Positions 14,540-44,800 of a stretch of 64,000 nt of DNA are shown piece by piece. The DNA is from Parapristionchus giblindavisi (Eukaryota > Nematoda > Chromadorea > Rhabditida > Diplogasteridae). Below the pieces are notes generated by a model. That model was not told the DNA's origin, searched no databases, and was given only the letters and a program-made list of their open reading frames with translations. The stretch is from contig CALSFV010000652.1 in NCBI GenBank assembly GCA_943737045.1, forward strand, positions 806,001-870,000, written 5' to 3'. The first letter of the stretch is position 1; each line of letters starts with the position of its first letter. The position numbers and the translations under genes are program-made.

Positions 14540-15085
14540 CAAGGGAATGTTGTCAACTCACCATGGAGTTATGACTAGAGAGATATACCATTCGCATCGC
14601 CATGCGATTCTGTCTGGAAATCCGTTGAGTCTACTTGCCACGAGCTTCTGGTTTTCGAGAAAATCGATAAGAAATGTTATATTTCGAGGCTTTGTAGGTA
14701 AACTTAAGATTCACTTCTCTTCTCAATGAACCATTTGGTGTAGTATACAAAGCACATGCATGTATTAAATTGGTTATTGGTTCGTTCCCACCTCGCATCC
14801 AATTTTTTGCAAACATTTTATAAAATTTAAGTCAACGTTTATTTCAGTTTATTCCCCAAAAATATATATTTTTAATTGCACTACACTAGAAGGTTCATTA
14901 AGCAGTGAACTGAATTTTATGTTGGCCTGCTAAACCTCGAAAAACAACATTTCATTATAGATTTTTTCGATTACCAGAAGCTCGTGGCAAGTAGACTCAA
15001 CGGATTTCCAAACAGAATCACATGACGGTTCGAATGGTATATGTCTCCAGTCATAACTCCATGGTGAGTTGACAACATTCCCTTG
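14540..15085. mobile_element. 546-bp fold-back MITE with TTA target duplication
   Basis: Terminal inverted repeats: CAAGGGAATGTTGTCAACTC at 14540 is mirrored at 15085, and the arms stay similar for roughly 130 bases ('ttgccacgagcttctggttt'). TTA flanks both ends (14537-14539 and 15086-15088). The uninterrupted site, 'acatatacttagctcaaag', is visible in neighbouring satellite copies near 13690 and 15925, so both the insertion and the duplication are directly demonstrated. TTA duplications suit PIF/Harbinger-type elements. The family is inferred. No coding potential. Confidence 0.92.
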
Positions 15086-15088
15086 TTA

Positions 15089-16860
15089 GCTCAAAGATCA
15101 ACTATCTACTCAAAGATCAAAGATTAACTATCTACACAAAGATCTTCCACTCAAAAATCAAATATCAACTATCTACTCAAAGATCAAAGATCAACTATCT
15201 ACTAAAAGATCAAAGATCACCTATCTACACAAAGATCATCTACTCAAAGATCAAAGATCAACTTTGCATTCAAAGATCAAAGATTAACTATCCACTCCAA
15301 GGTCAAAGATCAATTATCTACTCAACGATCATCTACACAAAGATCAAAGATCAACTATCTACTCAAAGATCAAAGATCAACTATCTACTAAAAGATCAAA
15401 GATCAACCACCTATTCAAAGATCATACATCACCTATCTGCTCAAAGATCAAAGACCAAGATTCTGTAAGTACGTACCACTCATATTATGGATCGAGTCCT
15501 CCATTGACAAATATCTATATAATCTCCAATTCTGTTCACAAGCAAGAATACTTTGCATATCTTGTGTATTCTGCACAGGTATTCACCATTTAGCCTACAA
15601 ATCGATAGAATAAATAATCGATCAATAATCTATAATGTACCGTACCATTAGTGTTTCCGTGCAGAGTTCAGTCCTGATGAACTTATCGTTGACCATCAAT
15701 GAGTATGTTTACCTTAATATACAGAATGCGATAGATTATTAATCTAAATTTAAATTCGTACCTCAACTATAGCAGGTACATTTTCCTGTTCATTCGTTAC
15801 CGAAGATTCAACTACGGTAACTCAGAGGAATCGATACTGTAACGAAATGAATTTTTTCAACAATCTGTTAAAGAACCGTTGAATAATATTAAATCAATCA
15901 GTTGATCAATAATAAGAAAGTACATATACTTAGCTCAAAGATCAACTATCTACTCAAAGATCAAAGATTAACTATCTACACAAAGATCTTCTACTCAAAA
16001 ATCAAATATCAACTATCTACTCAAAGATCAAAGATTAACTATCTTCTCAAAGATCAAAGATCACCTATCTACACAAAGATCATCTACTCAAAGATCAAAG
16101 ATCAACTATCCACTCAAAGATCAAAGATTAACTATCTACTCCAAGGTCAAAGATCAATTATCTACTCAACGATCATCTACACATAGATCAAAGATCAAGT
16201 ATCTACTCAAAGATCAAAGATCAACTATCTACTAAAAGATCAAAGATCAACCACCTATTCAAAGATCATACATCACCTATCTGCTCAAAGATCAAAGACC
16301 AAGATTCTGTAAGTACGTACCACTCATATTATGGATCGAGTCCTCCATTGACAAATATCTATATCATCTCCAATTATGTTGTACAGCAATAACCTATAAT
16401 TTACTTTATTGATCATCAACAATTTTCAAAAAAAGATCAAAGATCAAAGATCAACTATCTACTAAAAGATCAAAGATCAATCATCTATTCAAAGATCATA
16501 CATCACCTATCTGCTCAAAGATCAAAGATTAAGATTCTGTAATTACGCACCCTTCATATGGGTCGTGTCCTCCATTGACAAATATCTATATCATCTCCAA
16601 TTATGTTGTACAGCAATAACCTATAATTTACTTTATTGATCATCAACAATTTTCCAAAAAAGATGAAAGATTAAAGATCAACTATATACTAAAAGATCAA
16701 AGATCAATCATCTATTCAAAGATCATACATCACCTATCTGCTCAAAGATCAAAGATTAATATTTCGTAATTACGCACCCTTCACATGTTGGATCGAGTCC
16801 TCCATTGACAAATATCCATATCATCTCCAATTATGTTCGCAAGCAAGAATGTATATACTG
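15089..16860. repeat. Continuation of the satellite array and ATCAAAG runs
   Basis: Same higher-order unit as before the transposon. The 'gaatcgatactgtaacg' block is at about 15827, with ATCAAAGATCAACTATCTAC runs at 15090-15410 and 15930-16260. Two last degenerate monomers lie at about 16380-16800. No gene seen. Confidence 0.85.
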
Positions 16861-17400
16861 TAGACAGTAATAATACTGTATTGTTCACTTCCAGATCTCC
16901 TGTAAGAGTGGCTGTAGCTGGAGATCTGCGGAAACGCCTGGATAAGAATTGAGGTAATTCGTTGTTTTATAAATATTATGTGATGAAACGTAATAGGTAG
17001 CCTAGTTGTATTATATTTTGTGTGACTATGCATCTTATAGTTCCAGTGATTAATGATAGATTGATAGGTGAGAGACATAGGTCGAATGGCTACGTTATAA
17101 ATTTGCAAAATGTGGTCGAGTTTTCAAAATATTTTGCGACGTACTCTTCGACCTATGGTGAGAGAGCGATCTAGTTGAGAGGATTTAGACTTATAGAGGT
17201 TAGCATTTTGAACTTCAAACTTTGAAGTGCGATGTGATTACTGTGATATTGATTTGTGAATTTTGAGTATTGATTTTTGTATAATTAAAACTGACTTCAT
17301 ATGTGCACTTGTATCCAAATTGTCCCAGTATTCAGAAGGATAGCTCTGATTGTTGTTTGGTCGAGTAGGAGAGACCGAGTTATACGCAAGGGCAGCATGG
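16861..17400. other. Gene-poor stretch with a dispersed-repeat fragment
   Basis: No convincing exon. The part at about 17215-17320 ('gaagtgcgatgtgattactg' and following) is a diverged copy of a segment of the 1.13-kb repeat at 24265-24360 and 25395-25490. Confidence 0.5.
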
Positions 17401-17559
17401 ACTGATATTCATAAAGGCTGAAAAAGGTCGTGGAGTATTACTCGAAATCACATAGGAAGATATTGAAAGACAAATATGGAGAGTTCTAATGATGCGAGTT
17501 TCATGAGAATGTATGGCTCTGGTGTCAAACCATTTTTGTTGCACTCGGAATATTGCATA

Positions 17560-23260
<5,701 letters not shown>

Positions 23261-23639
23261 AATTCATTTTCAGGTGCGTTTTGTTTGAGTTAAACACCCC
23301 GAGCTAATTTGACACTCCACTCTGACAACGCTCTCTTGTGGAAAAGGAGTCAATTAGCCTTTAAAGACTCGAGCGACCTGTATAGCACTTTTAAACTTTT
23401 TTTACGCGATAACAATCTCAACATCGATATTCCATGGAAATATGCAGAGTCATAGGATGAAATATCATTTTTGTGCAAGTACTGTGTCGCCACTTTTATT
23501 TCACTCTCATCCGCAGTATACTATAATCTGGGTCGTCCATGTTGCAAAAAGCGCTCGTAAGGTTATTCGTTGAAATACATAATTAATGTTTTGCCTACTA
23601 GAGGTGTGATTAAACGATAACTATCATATATATTACCTC

Positions 23640-26480
23640 AATAAGGTGGGTCATTCCAATAATATAACTAGTATTCCTTAGTAATGCTTTACTTAAATTG
23701 TGCATTATAGATTACGGTAGTCAAGAGGTTACGGTACCTGTGAGTTGGTACTGAGTGATAGATCAGAAATGAAGTGTTATTAATATCGTGAATGTTCGTT
23801 AGCGAGTAGATTTTTCGAGTATTCAACCTGTCATTGAATATATCATTTCAGCCCCGTAGTTCGTAACCTTCTCATGTCCATGCTATTGCAGGTTCGTGGT
23901 ATCATACCTTGTGTGAGTAATGGTCCGCTTGATTTCAATGTCGAGTAATCGGATTAGTAATCCATTGCCATCGAATGCAATTGATGGCATGTAAGTTGAT
24001 CTACAATAAAGTCACTTAATGATTCGTAATTATAGTGTAACTACCGTATAAAGTGAGTAGAAGTGAGTACAAGTGAGTTGAGTGTAAAGTGAGTATAGTG
24101 AGTGAGACAAAGACGAGTATTTGGTAGTGGCTTAATAAGGTACAAGAAAAGATCTAAAAATCCAAATGTGTTTTGTTCTGTCGATCACTGAATGTCGTGA
24201 AAACTCACAATGGTACGCTCGTTGTGATGAAAAATAAGAACAGAAGAGTCAGAAGAAAAGTTTGAAGTGCGATGTGATTATTATAATATTGATTTGTGAA
24301 TTTTGAGTATTGATTTTTGCATAATCAAAACTGACTACAGATGTGCACCTGAATTCAAATTTAAAAAATTAAAAACGGATGGGTCGGATTCAACACCGGG
24401 TGAAACATTGACAACTTCCTCACTTTTTTTCCAGTTTTGAGTGATTTTTGGCTATATCTGATGCCAAAACCCTTTCTCTTGGTTTACTTAATACCGGCCC
24501 CACATATGGTATAGATATTATATTATAGATTACGACTTACTATGGAGAGACAACGAAGATTATCGGTCGATGAATAATCAATAATCGATAGATCGAGTGG
24601 TGAGCAGTCGATCGATTTCTACTAGGTGAATTCCTCCAAGTTTACAGCTATAATACATTTGGAACTCTGAAGAGCTCAAAGATCAAACTTCAATGAGGGA
24701 AAGATCAAAATGCGATTCAAAATATCGTACCGAGTACACAATTAATATTGCCTCAATAATAAAAAAAATTACGTGGCGCATCAATAAATATAGATCACAT
24801 ACACAAATTGAAAAGAAAGAACGCTAAATTTGGTATAATAGATTACGGTAGTCAATAAGTTACGGTACCTGTGAGTGTGTACCGAGTGAGAGATCAGAAA
24901 TGAAGTGTTATTAATATCGTGAATGTTCGTTAGCGAGTAGATTTTCGAGTATTCAACCTGTCATTGAATATATTATTTCAGCCCCGTAGTTCGTAACCTT
25001 CTCATGTCCATGCTATTGCAGGTTCGTGGTATCATACCTTGTGTGAGTAATGGTCCGCTTGATTTCAATGTCGAGTAATCGGATTAGTAATCCATTGCCA
25101 TCGAATGCAATTGATGGCATGTAAGTTGATCTACAATAAAGTCACTTAATGATTCATAATTATCGTGTAACTACCGTATAAAGTGAGTACAGGTTAAAAC
25201 AAGTGAGTACTGTGTAAAATGAGTATAGTGAGTAAGACAAAGACGAGTATTTGGTAGGGGCGTAATAAGGTACAAGAAAAGATCTAAAAATCCAAATGTG
25301 TTTTGTTCTGTCGATCACTGAATGTCGTGAAAACTCACAATGGTACGCTCGTTGTGATGAAAAATAAGAACAGAAGAGTCAGAAGAAAAGTTTGAAGTGC
25401 GATGTGATTATTATAATATTGATTTGTGAATTTTGAGTATTGATTTTTGCATAATCAAAACTGACTACAGATGTGCACCTGAATTCAAATTTAAAAAATT
25501 AAAAACGGATGGGTCGGATTCAACACCGGGTGAAACATTGACAACTTTCTCACTTTTTTTTCCAGTTTTGACTGATTTTTGGCTATATCTGATGCCAAAA
25601 CCCTTTCTCTTGGTTTACTTAATACCGGCCCCACATTTGGTATAGATATTATATTATAGATTACGACTTACTATGGAGAGACAACGAAGATTATCGGTCG
25701 ATGAATAATCAATAATCGATAGATCGAGTGGTGAGCAGTCGATCGATTTCTACTAGGTGAATTCCTCCAAGTTTACAGCTATAATACATTTGGAACTCTG
25801 AAGAGCTCAAAGATCAAACTTCAATGAGGGAAAGATCAAAATGCGATTCAAAATATCGTACCGAGTACACAATTAATATTGCCTCAATAATAAAAAATTA
25901 CGTGGCGCATCAATAAATATAGATCACATACACAAATTGAAAAGAAAGAACGCTAAATTTGGTATAATAGATTACGGTAGTCAATAAGTTACGGTACCTG
26001 TGAGTGTGTACCGAGTGAGAGATCAGAAATGAAGTGTTATTAATATCGTGAATGTTCGTTAGCGAGTAGATTTTTCGAGTATTCAACCTGTCATTGAATA
26101 TATTATTTCAGCCCCGTAGTTCGTAACCTTCTCATGTCCATGCTATTGCAGGTTCGTGGTATCATACCTTGTGTGAGTAATGGTCCGCTTGATTTCAATG
26201 TCGAGTAATCGGATTAGTAATCCATTGCCATCGAATGCAATTGATGGCATGTAAGTTGATCTACAATAAAGTCACTTAATGATTCATAATTATCGTGTAA
26301 CTACCGTATAAAGTGAGTAGAAGTGAGTACAAGTGAGTACTGTGTAAAATGAGTATAGTGAGTAAGACAAAGACGAGTATTTGGTAGGGGCGTAATAAGG
26401 TACAAGAAAAGATCTAAAAATCCAAATATGTTTTCGTTCTGGCCAATACTGTATGTCGTGTGAACTCACAATGGTACGCT
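23640..26480. repeat. 1.13-kb tandem repeat, about 2.5 copies
   Basis: The block beginning 'tagattacggtagtca' recurs at about 23707, 24840 and 25968, spacing about 1130. Copies differ by a few substitutions and small indels, for example in the A run near 24770. Each carries 'gcaattgatggcatgtaagt', a good 5' splice site, and 'catgctattgcaggttcgtg', a good 3' splice site. No long frame spans them, so they may be duplicated introns or decayed exons. The third copy is interrupted after about 510 bases, where it diverges from 'ttttcgttctggccaatact'. Confidence 0.85.
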
Positions 26481-26645
26481 TGTTGTGATGAAAAATAAGA
26501 ACAGAATAGATATAGAGTTGATTTATATTGTAATTGTATCAGATAGATATGTCGTTTGCATCTGAAAGTGAGAATATGGATTCATTCCTATTTAGTTATT
26601 TATTCAATCCAGAGAGCAAGTAGTAGACTCATAATAAATATGAAC

Positions 26646-26698
<53 letters not shown>

Positions 26699-27940
26699 AA
26701 TGATATGATTTACCGGCTTAATGAATGTTTGTATATAGGAAAAAAAAAGAATAGATAGTAGTATGACGATAGTAGAGATAGATGATAGCAGATGACAATA
26801 TGATAGTTGAGACTTTCTGTGAAGTAAGAGTCTAAAAGTTGAGAAATATTTGATTCAGTATCTAATGCTTGTTTAAATTGGTTCTGTATTTAATTGTTTG
26901 TAAAAATCTCTCGCCACCAGTCACTTTTATGTTTCACTCTTTCCCATAATTTACTAGAACTTATCGAACTGAGAAAATTTAAATAGTCACCTCGTTGTGA
27001 TGAGTGAAGTGATACAGTAAATATAGTGAAAATAATTCATAGTGATAAATAATATTCTGAAATAATATAGTTTGATGTCTTTATTAATGATAATTTGATC
27101 TTTGAACTTACCAATTCATACGGAATAAGAATTATTTTTGGTTTTTTTTTCTTTCTTTTTTAATTTTTTTTTGTTGACTTTAAATTTTTTTAATTAAACA
27201 ATTATATTCTCCTGAGATCTGAATAGAAGGATTGAAGATTGGAATCACTTGGAATGTTCAGCACGTGGAAATGCACGAAAATGAGGAAAATACTGTTTAG
27301 AAGTTCAGGCAGAAATGCTCGTTTTCGAGAATTTTAAGCAAGTTTTGATGGGTTTTTGGTTTTATCAACTGTTTGATGGGTGTCGCAAGCAGTGTTGCGG
27401 ACGCATTGCTTATAATTTACTATTATAGAATTAGTCGAACTGCAACTGACCATGGTAGAAGAATGTGAGAATATGAGATCCTTTTCTGTATTAAATATGC
27501 GTGTTCAATAAATTCATTAGAAATAGTATTATTCTTAGATTATCTGTAAATGTGAATATGAATATGTGTTATGAGAGAATTGAAATAGTTACCTGATGAT
27601 GACTGTAGTGAAGGTTTAAAATATATGTACACATTAAAAAATAAATGACACTGAAATTATATAGTTTGATGACTTTGTTGATGGTAGTTTGATCTTTGAA
27701 CTTACCGATGGAATAACATTTTTTAAAATTTCTTTTTTTATATTTTTTTTTTGTTTTTTTTTTGTTTTTTTTTTATTTTTTTTATTTTTTTTTTTTATTT
27801 ATTTTTTTAAAATTTTTTTATGGAGCAATTCTGCTCTTGAGAAGAGATCATCTGAAAAGAAGAAAGGTCATAAATGAATATATAAGAAATATATTAAGTC
27901 AATCAATATTAGTCGATTAATATTGATTGACTATCTCATA

Positions 27941-27992
<52 letters not shown>

Positions 27993-28012
27993 TTGTTATT
28001 GACTCACAATAT
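26481..28012. other. AT-rich non-coding stretch with microsatellites
   Basis: No gene seen. Contents: (TA)n at about 26648-26696; two diverged copies of a roughly 600-base segment, aligned at 'atagtttgatg' near 27067 and 27660; a T-rich tract at 27725-27815; and (CT)n at about 27945-27989. The T-rich tract gives a Phe-only frame that I reject as coding. Confidence 0.7.
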
Positions 28013-41216
<13,204 letters not shown>

Positions 41217-41892
41217 CTTCGAAAAGAATGAAATACGACCGCTAGAATCACTAGGATTCTTTAACAAAGAATTGCGCAAATCATTTTCATTTTCTCACTC
41301 ATTCATCAACGTTAATTTAATTTCATTTTTCACATGTATGGGACTTTTAATGGGTAATGATAGACTGAATGGATTAATGACTTTATTCGAATGGTCATAG
41401 TGATATATGATAATCATTGTATTAAGTATTTGATGTGTTCAATCAATAATTCAATAATGTAGTACTCTTACAGTATTCCAATGAAGTCGTCGATGGTTTA
41501 TCTTGAATCATCCAATGTCTCTCTTCTATCAATACCGTTGCTCTCCACTAGGGCTGTGCAAATGTTGTTACAAAATAAAGAATACGTGACCCACTCTCCT
41601 GCAACAAAATATAGATTTTTTTTAAAATTATCTTGAAACTTGTTATCCGATGTTTCTTTATATGTCTCATTATTTCAGTACCCAGTGGGTACCCCCTTCC
41701 CCACTTTACCCTGCCACCCTGCCTACCAAGCTTTCTACTGAATAACATATACAACATAAATGTTCAGTGGAGAGAATGAAGAGAGAACCAACCACACCTA
41801 GGAGTGAATGGTAGAAGAATGAAAAATGTGAAGAACGTGCACAGACGTACAAACGTGTCTTAGCATTTTATAAAAATATCTGATCTTTGCAG
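41217..41892. promoter_or_regulatory. Divergent intergenic region
   Basis: This 676-base gap lies between the start of the minus-strand 639-residue gene and the first visible exon of the plus-strand lectin gene, so it should contain at least the former's promoter. I see no clear TATA box or initiator. I also looked here for a signal-peptide exon for the lectin gene and found none convincing. Confidence 0.4.
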
Positions 41893-44800
41893 AGTTGGCC
41901 CAGTGTAAGAAGGGGCAAGGCTACCACATGCACCCTAACGGCCTCCAGAAGTATGGAACGGATATAAATCAGCAAAACTACTACACGGCTCCGGCGCTCT
42001 GTGCTTTCGACGTGGACGCGACTACCACAACACCTACTACAACTCCAACTACCACAACTCCATCTACCACAACATCTACTACAACTCTAACTACCACAAC
42101 ATCTACTACAACTCCATCTACCACAACATCTACTACAACTCCATCTACCACAACATCTACTACAACTCCATCTACCACAACATCTACTACAACTCCATCT
42201 ACCACAACATCTACTAGAACTCCATCTACCACAACATCTACTACAACTCCATCTACCACAACATCTACTACAACTCCATCTACCACAACATCTACTACAA
42301 CTCCATCTACCACAACATCTACTACAACTCCATCTACCACAACATCTACTACAACTCCATCTACCACAACATCTACTACAACTCCATCTACCACAACATC
42401 TACTACAACTCCATCTACCACAACATCTACTACAACTCCATCTACCACAACATCTACTACAACTCCATCTACCACAACATCTACTACAACTCCATCTACC
42501 ACAACATCTACTACAACTCCATCTACCACAACATCAACTACAACTCCATCTACCACAACATCTACTACAACTCCATCTACCACAACATCTACTACAACTC
42601 CATCTACCACAACATCTACTACAACTCCATCTACCACAACATCTACTACAACTCCATCTACCACAACATCTACTACAACTCCATCTACCACAACATCTAC
42701 TACAACTCCATCTACCACAACATCTACTACAACTCCATCTACCACAACATCTACTACAACTCCATCTACCACAACATCTACTACAACTCCATCTACCACA
42801 ACATCTACTACAACTCCATCTACCACAACATCTACTACAACTCCATCTACCACAACATCTACTACAACTCCATCTACCACAACATCTACTACAACTCCAT
42901 CTACCACAACATCTACTACAACTCCATCTACCACAACATCTACTACAACTCCTATTTACACTATGAAAGTACAGGGTGTCCAAAAAGTATTGTTACACGA
43001 AAAAACCCATTTATCTTTCTCCAAAACCATCATAGACAGTTCAAACAGGGCACAGTATTTATCACTTATCATAGCAATATAACAATGAATGATCACTTGA
43101 TCTGGCCTACATTGGCCGCGATGACGCCTCTGAGACCATGAGGGACAAAGTCGATGATGGACCGCTGGTAGGGGATGCCGACTTTCTCAAATGTCTTTTC
43201 CAAGGATTTCACGGTCTTCAACAGCCAGAACACGAGGATAATAGCCCAGTCTCCTGAACAAGCGGATGCCAGTGGAGAAACCATCTCTTGCATTACCCAC
43301 CCCCAATCAGTGATGGTTTTGGCTGGAGTGTGCTTGACGGCCAAGAGTCCCCTTGTGCTCGTGGATCTCAATAAGGTGTACTACGTCAGGACGATTTTCA
43401 AGAAGGGCCTTCTCCACTTGTGCCGCTCCCACTTCAATGGGGCTCACTGAGACTTCTACCAGGACCCAGGCATGGTTCCGCACCCATGTGTCCGACTTCA
43501 TCGCGACTCTATTTAGGCCCTACAACACATGCGACCTGAACCCTTGGACTTCAACGTCTAATCAGTATTGTAGAGGGAGTCTTGCTCTACCCACCATAAA
43601 TATCGCGAGTATCTCAAGAAGGCCTTGAGAAAGACATGGGAGAAAGGCGGCCAATGGAGGCCAGATCGAGTGATCATACATTGTTATGTTGCTATGGTAA
43701 GTGGTAAATACTGTGCCCCGTTTGAATTGTCTATGATGGTTTTTGAGAAAGATAAATGGATTTTTTTGTGTAACAATACTTTTTGGACACCCTGTACATA
43801 TGCTCCTCAATAAAGAAGGAAGAATGCGCATGATGTGTATTATTACTAAAGCTATTTCTCTTCGTGTTCCGTGCCAAACTTATGAACCAATGTTCGGGTT
43901 TTATATGTTACTCGCGAGGGTCACTACAAAGCAGAAAAAAAGGAAAGGAAAACCAAATATACTTCGCAAAACATTTATACTGAATCCCCTGTCGATATAG
44001 TCCGGATCATGATTTATAGTTAGAATATTTAAAAAAAAATAATATTAATAATCTTTTTTCTAACATTAACATTTTTTCAACATCACAGGCAACTGCACTC
44101 ATTCAATCAATTCTCTTCGGACAATCATTTGGAACGGATAAATTCACTTCCCAAGTTGCCACAATAGCGTTTGCCGAAAAAGTTGAGGTAAGCCACTAAA
44201 TGCCTTTGTGCAATGTTACATTTGCGTGCTTGTAGTGCACATCCACTTGTATTTCACTCACCCAAAACGTGCGCATGTCTCATATACACATTTATTTTCA
44301 TTACTGTAGCATTTAAAAATTTCACTTATCGTGATAAAACAGTTCAGACGTAGAGTAAAACAAAACAAAAATAACTTCCACAGCTGATATTTAATATCCA
44401 GGCGCAATAATTCGAGGGGATAGAGGGATACACCGGGCTGACATTTCATGCTGGGGTTATCTGCTGTATTGTGCATATTGATACATAGTCATTGTTGTTT
44501 ACAAATTGTAAACATATTCATTACTATACATTATTCATCGTGCACATTGTTTAAATGTTTATTCAGATTGTGACTGATTTTGGCGTGATTCGGAATGAAA
44601 CGGACATTCTCTATTTTAGTCTACCTTATAGGGGAGGAAAAGCCAAAACTATGACTAGGTGAGCGAATTAAATAATTCCGAAATATTTTTTTTATTTAGC
44701 ATACATCCAATAAAGATGTGACAATATTTGAAATGAGGATCGCATAAATAAGTGAATAAGTGAATCGGGAAAGTGGGGGATTTGCATTGATTTGTTCTAT

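Noticed and set aside
27689..27877. Phe-rich 62-codon frame
   Set aside because: T-rich low-complexity tract.
41981..42983. Long minus-strand open frames (Val/Asp-rich 317 codons; Cys/Arg/Ser-rich 149 codons) across the 27-bp array
   Set aside because: They are mirror readings of a period divisible by three. The plus-strand Thr/Pro reading joins to a proper N-part exon and a lectin gene.
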